Source of the DNA: Brugia malayi | Lineage: Eukaryota; Nematoda; Chromadorea; Rhabditida; Onchocercidae | DNA: 64,000 nt | Reading direction: 5' to 3' | NCBI RefSeq assembly: GCF_000002995.4 | Contig: NW_025062479.1 | Coordinates: 8,361,721 to 8,425,720, forward strand | In this document: positions 13,201 to 29,600 of the stretch, piece by piece | Layout of the letters: every line of letters begins with the position of its first letter | Numbering within the stretch: the stretch's first letter is position 1 | Made by a program: the position numbers and the translations under genes | The notes under the pieces: model-generated | What the model saw: only the letters and a program-made list of their open reading frames with translations | What the model was told of the DNA's origin: nothing | Database searches by the model: none

Positions 13201-14797
13201 GATTCGGAAAACTAAGTTTTAAGGTTCAGATGAAGATTCTGATAAACGATTGCATCACATTTCGTACAGACTGTAAAATTTTCAGTCAAATTTGAATATT
13301 TTTCAGTCCGAAATTTGAAGTCGTCTAGAGCTCAAAGCTACATTAAGCATTGCTAGTCTGGAAATTTGTAAAACATCCTTTCCCATCCTGAATGGTTGAT
13401 ACCAGGATCACATCGCATTCGAAAAACAGCTCGATGAGGACATTGCTGCTGGAAAAAAGCCGCTGATCGTTATTGGAGTTGTTGGATCATCAATCCTTGG
13501 GCAGAATGATATCATAAGTCGTCTTTTGGAAATAAGGAAATCCAAGGCTGAATTCTGGATACATGTCATTGGACAGGTCTGTATTTTTTCTGACTTCCAA
13601 GCTTATTTTTTTCTTTTGATCACTTCGTTTTTTAGGGTTTGGCTGCACTGTGTCTAAAGGAACCACCCGAAGTGCTGGTACATGTGTTATCACAAGTGGA
13701 CAGTTTCACGGCTCCACTTGCGTTGTGGCTTGGTATACCGGCGGCGCCGATCATTGTAGGTGTCTTTGAGTAAATTTGTTCTCAAAATATAGAAATTCAA
13801 GTGTTTTATTATTTTCTATTTCATCATATGTCATACTGAAACATTTTAAAAACCTATTAAAAATAAGTTCACTAAGTTTAAGTTATGTCATCACCATGTT
13901 TCAAAATGGTAATCATAACATTTACGTCTGATAAGCTCTCTTTTCCAGACACTGCATCGATCTGTTGATAATCAGAAGCGGTTATACCATGAAAAACTGG
14001 CTGTATTGCCATGGTGGATCGTATATCACCATTTGACACCTTCCAAGATTACTGACACTATTGAGAACGCTTACCTCTTGGTTCGAATTAATTTTATATA
14101 TTCGTGGGATAGAATTTTTACACTTACGTTCTGCGACATAATTTTTTGTCGGATTCGGGAATCCTTTTTGATATTGCAGAGCAGAGTAATGCTTCGAGGT
14201 CTGGCAGCTTTTCCGCAGATCGAGATTCTCGGTTTTGAGAATCCTGTCGAATTTGCAAATCGTGTTTACAAAAGCATCTGTACATCTCCCACTGTTCTGA
14301 TTTTCAAGTACAGGTGTCCAAATCTGGTTCTGGAACCGGTTAAGAAAGTTAGTTTCACAACTCTCAATGAAATTACTCCTTCACCTTACCACAAAACTTT
14401 CGTAATGGAGTTTCAGAATGTTCTTGATTGTAGTGCAGTCAGTGATGAAATTAACCACAGTCATTAAGTTTTTCGAGAACAAGTGTCCAGCAATTACATT
14501 AGATTGTAAAATAAAATTTTCTGTCGCTATTATTTTACAGCATTTTGAAGTGTAAAATATACTTAAAGTTATATCTTTTTTCTCGGATATATCTCTTACT
14601 TAATACTACGAAGGAGATCTTTTTCTGAATAAATTATTCCAAATAGGAGTTTTAGAGCACTTCATATGTATTTCTTTCTTAGTTCTTTATTAAAATTTGC
14701 TCGTAGCTATACTCCCATATGTAAATAAATTTCTTGGTTTACTTCCAGTTTAAATTTTTTTTCTCTCCCCTCCTCTCCCACACCTTTCCTTTTTCCA

Positions 14798-14829
<32 letters not shown>

Positions 14830-17525
14830 ACACTGGTGAGAAGATAAAATGTTGCACAGCGTTGTGCAATCACGACCTTTCCTTTTTTTTTCTCAGAGAA
14901 TTTTAAGTTTCCATATGAATCATATCTCTCGTTATTAACCAATGTATAATAAGTCACAGGAGAAGATTCCCGGATGTAATAGCCGAAGTTCTTCAAATAC
15001 TTTAACAAACGATTATGTGTATTCGTGCGATGCTAATAATGCATTTGTTGATAATTCCTCTTCAACATCAGATTACGATATCGACAAGCTGGAATATGCT
15101 GATTCATTGAATTTTTGGGTAGTTTTCCCAATCCGTCTTCTTATTATTTTGTTGTCACAGTGTTTTTGTGGTCTCAAAGTTTCTGTTGGATTTCGTATTC
15201 CCTTTAAAATGAGTCTTTGGAATCTGTATCTCTTACTTTATAATATTTTAGCTTAGTCAAGGACTGATATCAGATTGCGGCGAACTGGGGCTGCAAATGG
15301 TTACGTTTGGTGACTCACATCGCTCTGCACTCCGTTTCTGCCCGCTAGAAAGCGCTGCTTGTTAGTTCCGTTTATTGAGAAATACTTTTATTAGGAAAAT
15401 AATACTAAGCCTTTCTAATGAATTTAAAGAAAAGATAAAAACATGCCCATTATGGCATCTGTCTGCGAACCCTGACTGTAACCTAGATTTGATTTTTCTG
15501 CATTTAATGTTTATTAATGTTTATAATATTCTTTGTCATTTCAATATTTCTAAGCAAAAAATTACTTGACGACTTTTTTTACTAAATTCTTTTATTTCAA
15601 AGACTTTTTTTTTGTGGACCAATTTTCGCTTCACTGTTTGACTTTTTGTTCATTTTTTTTTCTAACGGCTCATATATTTTCATTGAACTGTACTCACATG
15701 GATCATGTACATAAGTTTATCAAGAAACTCTCCGATGCGCTGGCAATAATTGAATCGACTATTAATGCCAAAAAGCGTTTCAAGGAGATTGTATCGAAAT
15801 ATCCATCATTGGGCTTAGCACCAGTTCATAAATGGGCTGGTGTTGGAGCTGTATGGTAATCCTTTTTTAAATATTGTTTATATATGTATGAATAATGTTC
15901 ATTGTTGTTTCTGTACAGTGATATTATAACGATCAAATCAAGTAGGAAGTGTAATTATTTCAAATTGAATTTTTCAGAGCAAATTTTCGAATCATATTGA
16001 AAATAACCAGCCAAGACTGCGACTTTTTTTTATAGAACAATCAGATTTAACTTAGCAATCTTTTCTCGTCAGTCCAGTATTGTTCTATTAGTATATTTTT
16101 ACTTCTAGTTTTTATTTGCAGTTATATACCTTCCATTGTGAGGGAAACTCCAATGAATGAATGGAATAAAAAACAGCGTCAGCAGGTTTTTCATCTTCCT
16201 TTTCTGAGGATGTCTCTTTTGTATGAAAAAGATCTCGGGTATTAGTGATGCTGAAGTATTGAGTGACAAGTTTCATATAATTTTCGCTATAGGTGTGTCA
16301 TTTGAATCTGGAACTGGTACAGTCTTTGCGATCCGTAGACACAGCATTCTCTGCTGGCGAAAGTCCTGCATATAGTGTTTCATGTGTTAAATTCGGTATG
16401 CTTTCTAATGACAAAGATCTCACTGATCTAGTTCATTTGGTAGCTGAGCGTGGAAGAGAAATTGAACAGTCACAAAAGGTAAGATCATTAACGAGTGAGG
16501 GTTTGTCTTTTGATTGACAATCCATACAAATTCAACAACTTGGCTACTTCATAGATGTTTCCATTATTCAATTACGGCTTCATAACCTGCTTTATGTTGT
16601 TCTAATTGGTGAAAGTCATTCTTGCTATGTGTTTTTACGTACTCAAATATTTTCAGTTTATCAATCCCACTAATGAGCGGTTTATTAAATTCCTAGGGTT
16701 TATTTGCATGACTGAGGTATAAAATGGCGTACTTTATTCTGATTTACCTACGCTTAAATTTTAATTGCAGTACATGGAAAGTTTGGCTGAAATGATACGT
16801 CAGGGAATCGAGACAGCAAACAAAGATTTGAAACGGGAGAATGATGAACGATTTATGCAAGAAGTAATATGATTCATATATACTTCAAATTTCGAAATTG
16901 TTAATAGCAGACATCAGATGTTGAAAACAAAGCTACATGACATTCAGTGCAATTTCGCTCCGGAAAACTTCATGCTGTACACTGGAAATGATCGAGAACC
17001 AGTTATCTACCAGTCATTTACTTTAACCCGCCTGAAATTTTAGTGCTCAGTGATTGCATAATGAATTAAAAAAAACTTGTTGCAGGGTATGATGAGGCAA
17101 ATTCCGTTAATGAGTTCATTGGTTAACTGGTTCTCACCACTGGACAAGGGCTTGCAAGGCATTAAGGGTCGTTCTTTCGACTTGAAAACTGGTAATACCA
17201 CTTTACGCACTCTTTAAAATGCCTTTTTCACATACAGTGAACACATGATTTTTTTTTTTTCATGACTTTAAGATACTCATTGTTTGAAGGACAAATTCAA
17301 TCAACGGAAGTTTATTATAAACACCGGTTTATGAATCGTTCAGATGCTATTTCTCAAAATCCTCACAACCCGGTCGCGAAGGCTTCCATTGAGTCAACAA
17401 AAAAGCAAAGTGTTAATTCCAGCAGGGATACCATTCAACGTGATATTGCACTGGGGAATGAAACAGAAAATGATATTGGTTCAAGTGGTTGTTCTGTCCC
17501 ATCTTTTACGACTTCACTTTTTTAG
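10212..17525 (+). CDS. PDXDC1-like protein (group II PLP-decarboxylase fold), probably non-catalytic
   Basis: Eighteen exons give 898 aa in one frame, from ATG at 10260: 10212-10330, 11266-11383, 11462-11637, 12305-12534, 12751-12830, 13012-13146, 13406-13576, 13636-13755, 13949-14080, 14180-14437, 14960-15118, 15252-15360, 15603-15855, 16122-16185, 16293-16478, 16771-16863, 17086-17191, 17290-17525. Similarity to vertebrate PDXDC1 (788 aa) runs end to end: AYIVSSHLSELG, SPVVYISPA, EFWIHVIGQGLAALCL, LALWLGIPAAP, SALRFCPLESAA and, near the C terminus, RQIPLMSSLVNWFSP. The DOPA-decarboxylase-type His-Lys before Trp358 is Ala-Leu here, so the PLP-anchoring lysine is missing; vertebrate PDXDC1 also lacks it. 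The first exon follows an acceptor-like GTGCAG, possibly a trans-splice site. Exon 13 has a Phe-rich start lacking a convincing acceptor, and the exon 10 donor is provisional. Function is not established. Confidence 0.85.
14799..14828 (+). repeat. Poly(A) tract, 30 nt
   Basis: An uninterrupted run of 30 A in the intron between exons 10 and 11 of the PDXDC1-like gene. It is one of several homopolymer runs of similar length in this window. Confidence 0.95.
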
Positions 17526-19824
17526 TGTATCTTTACTTTTCCATCCTGAACGGTGTAAAAATTTCCAAAAATGTTCTTCCCAGTTAAAATTTTTTTAAAA
17601 ACACAAAAACTGTTCAGTTACCGTCTGAAGATAATTTTTCCCTTCCAGAATCATTTTCAAAAGAACATGTAGTTTGAATCTTCTTCCCAGGTGATACTTA
17701 ATTCGATGGTTTGCAGAAAGTATCTGGATAGCAAAACTCACACATTTTTTTTTTCTTTTTTGCTTTTTCTGTTTCATGAAGAAATAACACCGAGAATTGG
17801 ATGTTTCAAGTTTGTTCCATCTTCCCTTTAGGTGAAGTGAGAAAGTAAATTCCGTTACCACTAATCGTTATGTATGCTTTAAAATTAACTCCCCACTTCT
17901 GGTCACTCTACAAGCTATTTTCAAAAATTTGCGCAACTAATTTTATGGCCGACATAACGAAAAGCTATTTATTATATCCTTAGGTGTGTGGTAACACATG
18001 AATGGTTATGGTATTTTCCAGCTGTGATAGCATGGTTCGATATTTTCTCTCGATCCGTGCATGTCTTTAATATTTTTGCTAGTAGTAATGCGTCTAGCAT
18101 AGAAATAATGGACGTGAAGGTCGCAGTGAGATGAAGCGGTTACATAAGACTTTAGTGGCATGAGTCTATAAGCAAAATTTATTCCACTGTTTGCAAAAGA
18201 TGGGAAAAGTCCACTCGTCTTCCTTTTAAATCTTGATTAGGCTAATTTTTGGCCGTATTTTAATACCCAGTAAAAACGCAGCCTTCACTACATTTCGCGT
18301 CTCCTAAACAAATTTTGGGAAGGGCCCAAAACCTGTACCTATAGAAAGCATTGATTCCCCTTATAAATCTGTCTGCCTTCACGTCTTAATGCAATATCCT
18401 GAAGTCTTGAATGATTCTTAATTATACTTATGGTGTGTGATAATGATTATGATGACGTAATCCGCTGTTTCAATTAGTTTTTTGTAAAACTTGGGAGCCA
18501 GAATCATTCCTTCGTCTTCGTGTTTAATTGATACATATTCACGGATTTACTGCTTGGGTGGTAAGGAAACGAGCATAAAAGACCAGCGTTCACTAAAGAA
18601 ACATTTCCTTGATATCAATAGATTGTCCAAGTCTCTCTGCACTGGAGTGTTGTTTTCTTTAAGGTTAAAGTGAAATGATCCCCTTCGGGAGACAAACATC
18701 CAGAGCATCATCCCCTAGATGTTAAAAAGTGAAGTAACCCAATGTAGAAGCAAACTTCAGTGCAAACGACATCCTAAACGTATCATCCTTGTTTACCAAA
18801 TACGTCTATCGCAAATGGAGGTGAAAGCAGTGTTCCGCCGGACTCATTCTGTTCAAATGCGCAATTAGTAAAGTTGATTACGCCTGTTCGGCATTCATGA
18901 ATTGGCATTTCAAATGCATTAGAAAATGCTTTTTGAACCTGCAACGAACTATTCATAAGTCAGGACTCTTCTCCGGAAATGACTAGTAGTAACACACGGA
19001 TGCATCCCGACCTACATGTAATTAAATTAATCCCCTTTGTAAGTCAAAACTACATCACAATGGACACTGAGTAAAATTGTTTTTACCAAAGCAAAACCAC
19101 TATCATATACCCTGACTTCACATCAACTGGATCTCTCTCTAGGTGCTTCTTTAAGTCATATGAACATAACAAATGGGACAAAGCGCGAAAGATCTGGTAC
19201 CACCAGGAACTATGTTGATGGAAAAAGTACAAAGTAAAAGCATTTCAATTACTTTACATGCAGGGTGCTCATTCTCATTCTAGATATACTGCCTAAATCC
19301 ATGAAATCTCACTATTTTCCTAAGAACACCTGTTATATTTCTATGAATCTGTCCATTTGAACGCTATAAGAGATCCAGTGCAACCGCATACTGATAGACA
19401 AAAAGGATCGACTTTATAATGGACCTCGTCGATAAAACGAACAAACAATGACAACACAACATGAGATAACTCAACTAGACTAGAATTTTGACATTAAACT
19501 GTAGACAATTCTACTTCTATTTCACATATGTAATTTGAAGTCTCCATTGCTATTGAAATCGGTAATATTGAGACGTCGATGTTCCTGCAATACTGATCTT
19601 CGCTGAATCCAGTTTTAATAACTGTCAAAATCCCCAGCTTGAAGCAGAATAATCGGGAACTTTCGAATTTCGGCATTAATTACTATCTTATCCAAACATC
19701 ATTTTCATGGGTTCAGGATTACTCACCATTCACACATTCCAGAAGTTCCAAGCTAGTAATCCAAATCAATATGAATAGGATAAAATGGAGGCGTAGCCAT
19801 TATAGTTCGAAATCAGCATATTAT
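17526..19824. other. Convergent intergenic interval, PDXDC1-like and EGR 3' ends
   Basis: About 2.3 kb between two genes whose 3' ends face each other. Only short open frames of about 60-90 codons without splice-consistent extension are seen. It should hold both 3' untranslated regions. I see no RNA gene or repeat family here. Confidence 0.6.
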
Positions 19825-23631
<3,807 letters not shown>

Positions 23632-26361
23632 CTAAAAATAAGTGAGAAATTATGTTATATAGCATCAAACTATTGTTCAATGTAGTTCAACTCAGCTGTT
23701 GGCTTCAACTAAAACTCCATTAATCTTCTACCAAAACTGTCAATTTCTAATCCAGCAGTCACCAAATCTTACTTTTTCAGGCAAAAAGAGGCATGTTCAT
23801 AAAATCACATTCAACTGATACGTTCAAGATGCCCACCTTGAAAATTTTCAAAATTTTCGGGAAATTTCCGAAGATGCTAACAATTTATTTCTTTCTTATG
23901 CCCTATAGTGCAGGTATTGTGATGATGTGGTCGGCAGCACCACAGATATAACGGATCTTGAAAATGGATTCATCTTGCAATAGTGCACAACAAAATCACT
24001 GATTTCAACAAACATAACAATTTCAACATAATCAAAACAAAATAAAAATAGGCATAGTTTAGACGCTGAAAAACTCAACTACCCGCAAATTTTGTCTTTA
24101 AAAACTGCATACTTAACGGCATATTCATGTTTTCCGCGAAAAAGTACTGTTTAAAACAGCATGGTGGAAAATAAGAAACGGGTACTCCACAACTCGCAAA
24201 CGCCATATATGACATAAATACGAAACACTTACCAAAACCTACAACCCAGACTTTTTTTATATGGTATATAGCAATCGGGCTTTGATCAATAATTCGTGTC
24301 TTAAAAATTCTGTTAAGAGTATTTTCACTGGCAACATCTATGCAAATTACTGTCTCAAGAAAACAGGTATGTTTACTGCTAGTTTCAATCCTAGTCACAA
24401 GCTTTTACCATGATTCCCACTCTCTATGCAAATTTAAGACGTCACATGTCAGATTTAACTTCACCTTATTCTAAATAATCGAAAACCTAGGAGGATATAC
24501 AGCGAAATCGCACAAGGACAATTCTGGTAATCAAGATCAGATTGAAATGCAAGTGAATCACAATAAGCTTTAAACGACCGTAAAAATACTGAGAAATGTA
24601 AGTTGTTTAAAAAGAGATGATTGAAACCATCAGAACCTAGCAACAAATAGGCTTTAGCTATGAAGATGAATCTTCAACCTAATCCAAAGCAAAAGTCTTA
24701 CAAATGAAGAATATGTTTATATACAAATAAGTAATAAATAAATCATAATAAACCAGGCACAGGAAGGTCAAGTGAATGCAACGATCACTAACCTTAGGTG
24801 ATACTAAAGTTAAAGGAATAGAGGTAAGTGATCACAGTAAAATGTAAATAGAACCGCACGCTAACATACAGTTTGCATAAAATTTATTATTAATAAGCAG
24901 TCGTTCAAAATGGAAAGCAAACAATATTCATATGATTCGAAATGCGAAGTCATTTCAGATTGACTCGATATGTTAGCAATGTCAACTTCTCATTACAACC
25001 TTATTATACGCTAATGCGTCACACAAGTAATAGCGTTAGAAGTGGAACTGCGACAAATTAACCAGAATATATATTTAAACTGAGTATAAGCTAATGAGTT
25101 AAATATGGGTGGAAATATGATGAACTGAAGGAGGCGGCAAACACATCCTTTTAAAACTGAAAAGATGAAAATAATTGATTGAAGGAGGGGAGAAAGCTGT
25201 AGAGACTGGTTTGAAAAACCACTTTAATATTACCTTATTACTTAGTAGAGGAGAGTGGAACAAACTGATTAATTGCATGCTTTTTTCCATAGTAAAATTT
25301 GCATACAGATGAGGAGTTTGAAAACGCAGTAATGAATAACAACTGATACGGTAAGGGAAAGCTTCGAGAGTGATGAAAATGGACGTGTAATTCGAGAAGA
25401 TGACCTCGCTAAAGGACAACTATCGTGAGTTCACGAGCAACACGCACTTTGCGAATCATAGCAGAACGAATGTGTGGGCGAGTTGAAAAGGAGGAAGAAG
25501 GCTACCAGTACACTGTTGTTGGCAAACCAGTGGCGTATCAGGAGAGGTAGGCAGACGGACGGAAGGGCGAATCGAAGTAACGATAACACGGTCTCGATAC
25601 AGAGTGAGAGTGTCTGGAAGAAAAGGGAAGCAGAGTGCTTCCTTCCTCTGTTGAAGAAAAGCTGCAATCCCCTTCCCACTGAAGCGTTGATGTTGAAGAG
25701 GGAAGAGTGCGCAAAAGTGAGGGGACAGACAGTCGGACACGCCACCTACTGTCTCACTGCTACACAATCCCTACACACACACATGCATGGACAGGCAGGA
25801 ATGCAGTGCACGTGCGCACATCTGGCAGGTATTGAATAAGGCACACTCTCTTGAAAGTTGTCATTAAGTGTCCTTTATGCTTTGCTCTACAATAACGACA
25901 GACATAAGAGCTTGATTCATTTTGCCATAAGCGTGAAAAGTATTCGCGGTTTTCTCAGCATTATGTGCTATCTATCCTCGACGAGTAGCTGACTGGCCAG
26001 CCTAAACTCTAACATAAAGGAAGTGCAATAAGTAACTTGCACATGGAAGAACGCTCGGGGATTTAACAACGCTTCTACGCTGAAGAGCAATGTGCTGTGT
26101 GTAGGTGATGATGGGTGGGTAGATGAATATGTAGGCGTCGAGGGAGAGAGAGTGCGACTCGTAGGAGGTTACGATAGATGAGAAGAAAAGAAGAGAGATC
26201 ACAGATCATTTTCTGACTCCTACGTTATCTGCCTACTCATAATATTTATCTCAGGTGGATGAGGTAGCACGTAAATATTTGAAGTGATTATACTGGAAAG
26301 GTTAGCACATTAGCAGCACTGTCACACTAAGAAGAAAGGTGCATTTGTGTAGTAAGTGGAC
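23632..26361. other. Upstream region of the EGR gene
   Basis: About 2.7 kb between the EGR start and a + strand coding candidate. The left two-thirds is A+T-rich with no supported exon. At 25430-25850 the sequence is clearly richer in G+C, contains CACACA/ACAGACAG-type simple stretches, and is open in several overlapping frames on both strands. That fits base composition rather than coding. It may be the promoter or an untranslated first exon of the EGR gene. Confidence 0.5.
25472..25480 (+). promoter_or_regulatory. Candidate EGR-type binding site
   Basis: GTGTGGGCG differs at one base from the EGR consensus GCGTGGGCG. It lies about 1.85 kb upstream of the start codon of the EGR gene, whose finger helices predict this very target. 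Vertebrate EGR genes are autoregulated. A single 8-of-9 match is weak evidence on its own. Confidence 0.25.
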
Positions 26362-26647
26362 ATGGCCGACCGATGCACAAAGCATTGGCTGTTTCATAAA
26401 GGGAGTCATCGCCCGATTTTTCTTGCGTATGTTACCGTAAGTCTCTTTCGCTGTTAACTTTCTAACTCGAAAATGAAAGAGTAGATGAGTATTGGTAAAT
26501 TAATAAAACTGAATTCAGTAGCCGTGAAGATCTCTGCTTTGAAAATAGCAAGTTTGTTTCAAAAGTGAACTTTACGGGTAGGGAAGAATTGCCACCAATC
26601 AATGATATGCTGGAAGCGTTTGCTGCATTTGCGATGACACCACATAG
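26362..26647 (+). CDS. Hypothetical protein, two-exon coding candidate, 3' end unresolved
   Basis: ATG at 26362 (MADRCTKHWLFHKGSHRP...) runs to a GTATGT donor after 26426. An acceptor ATTCAG precedes 26519, and the frame continues in phase (REELPPINDMLEAFAAFA) to a GTAATT donor after 26647, giving 64 codons plus two bases. Codon content is unlike the low-complexity frames around it, and both splice sites are consensus. I do not recognise a family, and the next exon is not clear; TCTGCAG before 26841 keeps the frame, but the result looks arbitrary. It may be the start of a gene with large introns running into the gene-poor interval, or chance. Confidence 0.3.
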
Positions 26648-29600
26648 GTAATTATTTTAGATCGCTCAGATCAGAAATGAGCGAAACCTTCACTCTTAGG
26701 CAAAATGCAGTGAAATTTGATCGCAAAAACATCAGTATCATTATAATTTTGATTAGATGATTTAGTTTTTAAGACATAGGCAGTGGATAGATTAAACGGC
26801 ATGGCGTGAAGGTTGGTGCTGTCAAGCGCATTGGATCTGCAGGCGTCCTGCATTAATGAACAAGCAGTTAACGAAATTTAGTACAGTGCGGTGTACTTCG
26901 CCTTTGCTGTACCTTGAAATTCACAGTTACTTCATCCATCAGCCAAAATGACATTAAAATTTCTACAGAAATCACTTTTTTAATTCATAGGTGAAAAATG
27001 GCTTCAAACAACAGGGATACTGGTTTCTGCGGAGATGCATCAGGTGCTTCATGGTTGAATGATTGTTGTTAGTTAATCAGAGTTTAAGACTGCTCAATTT
27101 TTATGAAAGAAGAGATAGGACAGGATCTTACAACTAGTTCCAATCCGTGCAGATGTATCAGCAGTGCAAACCAAACAGAATGTACAAAATTTTAATGAAA
27201 TAAAATTGTATAGGAATTTCTGAAATAACTGTTTCCAAAAGTCTGCCATGCCATGTAAAATCATATTAACAGTTTGAGACCAAATTTCCTAAAAATTGCA
27301 TAGTCCTGCACACTTTCGGAAAATCACGCCATATGTTGCATTTGAAAGGGTCTTAATGAGACGTTACCTCCTAGATGTCCTTGGTAATTTTAATATCGAT
27401 TTGTTTCCCACTTATGATTCAGATAATGTTGCCGTAATTTCACTCTTTTTTCACTTCTTTTTTTCCATTTCGCATCTTCAATGATCCTTGCAAAAGATTT
27501 TTATTTATACATAAATTTCCCTTCCAAATTCCATCGACTTGAGTAAATTTCAAAGTTGGATTTTTACCATTTTGAAGCATTATTGAACTTGTATTTCCGT
27601 CACTATTCATCAATACTCTTATTATAATTTTCAGCGAATTCAGTCCCGTGATTCCAACTTCATGTTAAAACTATGCAACTTGAAATCTTTATGACACATC
27701 AATGTGAAAATTTGAGGAGGCAAATTAATGACTACTTTAAAGTTGCCTGTATAATGTTCTTCATTTGTGTGTCACTTCCAGGAAGTTGCGGGCATATGAT
27801 AAAATTTACGGCATTTACTTTATTTGGACATATATAAACACGCGAAGACATTCATTCAGAGACCACTGCGACAAAACAAATATAACAAGGCTCATTTCAC
27901 ATTGCGACACGCCGTATTTTGAATGGATTTGAAAATTGTTTTGTGCTCTCAACAGCGGAACACTTTACAAGAAATAGATCTCATCTAAGTGAAGTAAATC
28001 AAAATTTATCATCGATGGAATGTTCCCTTACTCATTAATTTAGGAAAATAAACAAAGACAAGCAAAGACAAAACTATTTTCAGTTTTGTGAAATCTTTGC
28101 AGCGAAAATGCATGACTTCTCTGACTCACCTAGTTATTTCACTTCCGTAATATTCACTAAATATAGATTTTTGGAAGGATAATTTTTGGTTTCATAGAGA
28201 AAAATAGAACCCATATTTTATTGTTTGATTTATAAAAATTAATTAAAATGGAGTTTAACTGTAACTGAAACAGTTTTAATTACAATATCACCAATTAAAC
28301 AAAGGGAAATGGCCATTCCTGAACATTGATTACTAGGATATTTTTTGGAATACCGGTGGTAAAACAAAACATTGATGAAGAAAAGAATAGGAAAAATAAG
28401 TGTCCGAGGAATAGCTATCTTTCCATTCAGGCTATGAGACTGCGCTGTCTTAGCGTCAACTAGGCAGGAACCGGATTTATATAAGATGATAGATCTATCC
28501 TACTTTCAATAAATATTTTTGATCTTCCTATATCAGAACAATTTTTACCGAATTGTTCTATTTCATTGTCGCTCAAATATTTCTTCAGCTTTCTCTACAA
28601 TGCAAAAAGTATACTAGTTGACAATTGTCTTACGTATATATGTTTGAAAATCAGAATTATAATATGTCAAAATAAAATTATGTTAATTCAGAAAAATAAT
28701 GATTTTCTTAACTGATAACTGTTTGGAAAAATGCCCCAATTTCACATAGGAAATCATTTATCAAATATTTTCCAATTGTACCTGAACTTATTTGCACTAT
28801 TACAGTTTGTTAGCAGAATGTGTTGAAATTGTTCCCAATTAAATTTACGGAGTTATCAACTTCTTATTTAGTTGACCTCCTTTGCTGTTTCTGAACTTGT
28901 CACCTCCTCACTAGCTGTAAATTATTCATGAATTTGACAAGGCCTTCGTTTACTGATCTCCCTTCTGGTTAATGCTTACTATATGTAAAGATTGACAACT
29001 ACTGTTGTCCAGCTCCATTCAATTAAAATCTTATTTGCTCTTCCTCTCCACTTCGTAAATAAATCTTACAAAATTATCAGTATATTGTTGGTGTAAATTA
29101 ATACTTATGTACCGTGGTTGTTACAACAGACCTCTTCTCAACACATTAAAACCTAAGAAAGATTCCTTAACAATGAACTACGACTATATATATATATATT
29201 TATTTATTTGTACTTATTTTAGTTAGTTATTGTTGTTAACCAGTTTTTTGAAAAAGTCAAATTATTGCATTTGTTCTAACAGTATATGTTTATAAAGCTA
29301 TGGCTTAGCTTCATCATTCTCTTACAATCCAAGCCATAATGCTGTAATTCTCGAAACAGGTAGGCTGGCCTTTTTCATTCAGTTTTTTCATTCCATACTT
29401 TTATTCAGTTGGTAAATAAATAAGTTTTTAGATTCTCCAAGTCAGTCCAATTGCATTCCTAAAACTCAATCAGACTTTCTTCCTGCTTCATACCACTAAT
29501 TAAAAATAATTTCAAATAATGTGAATACAATTTCTAGCAATTTAATTAGTGGTGAGTGAATAGTATGTATTAATGAATTAATTTCTTATGATTCGTTGTT

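Noticed and set aside
25431..25839. Overlapping open frames of 100-120 codons on both strands in the GC-richer island
   Set aside because: Several frames on both strands are open at once, which reflects local composition; none has a domain or splice continuation.
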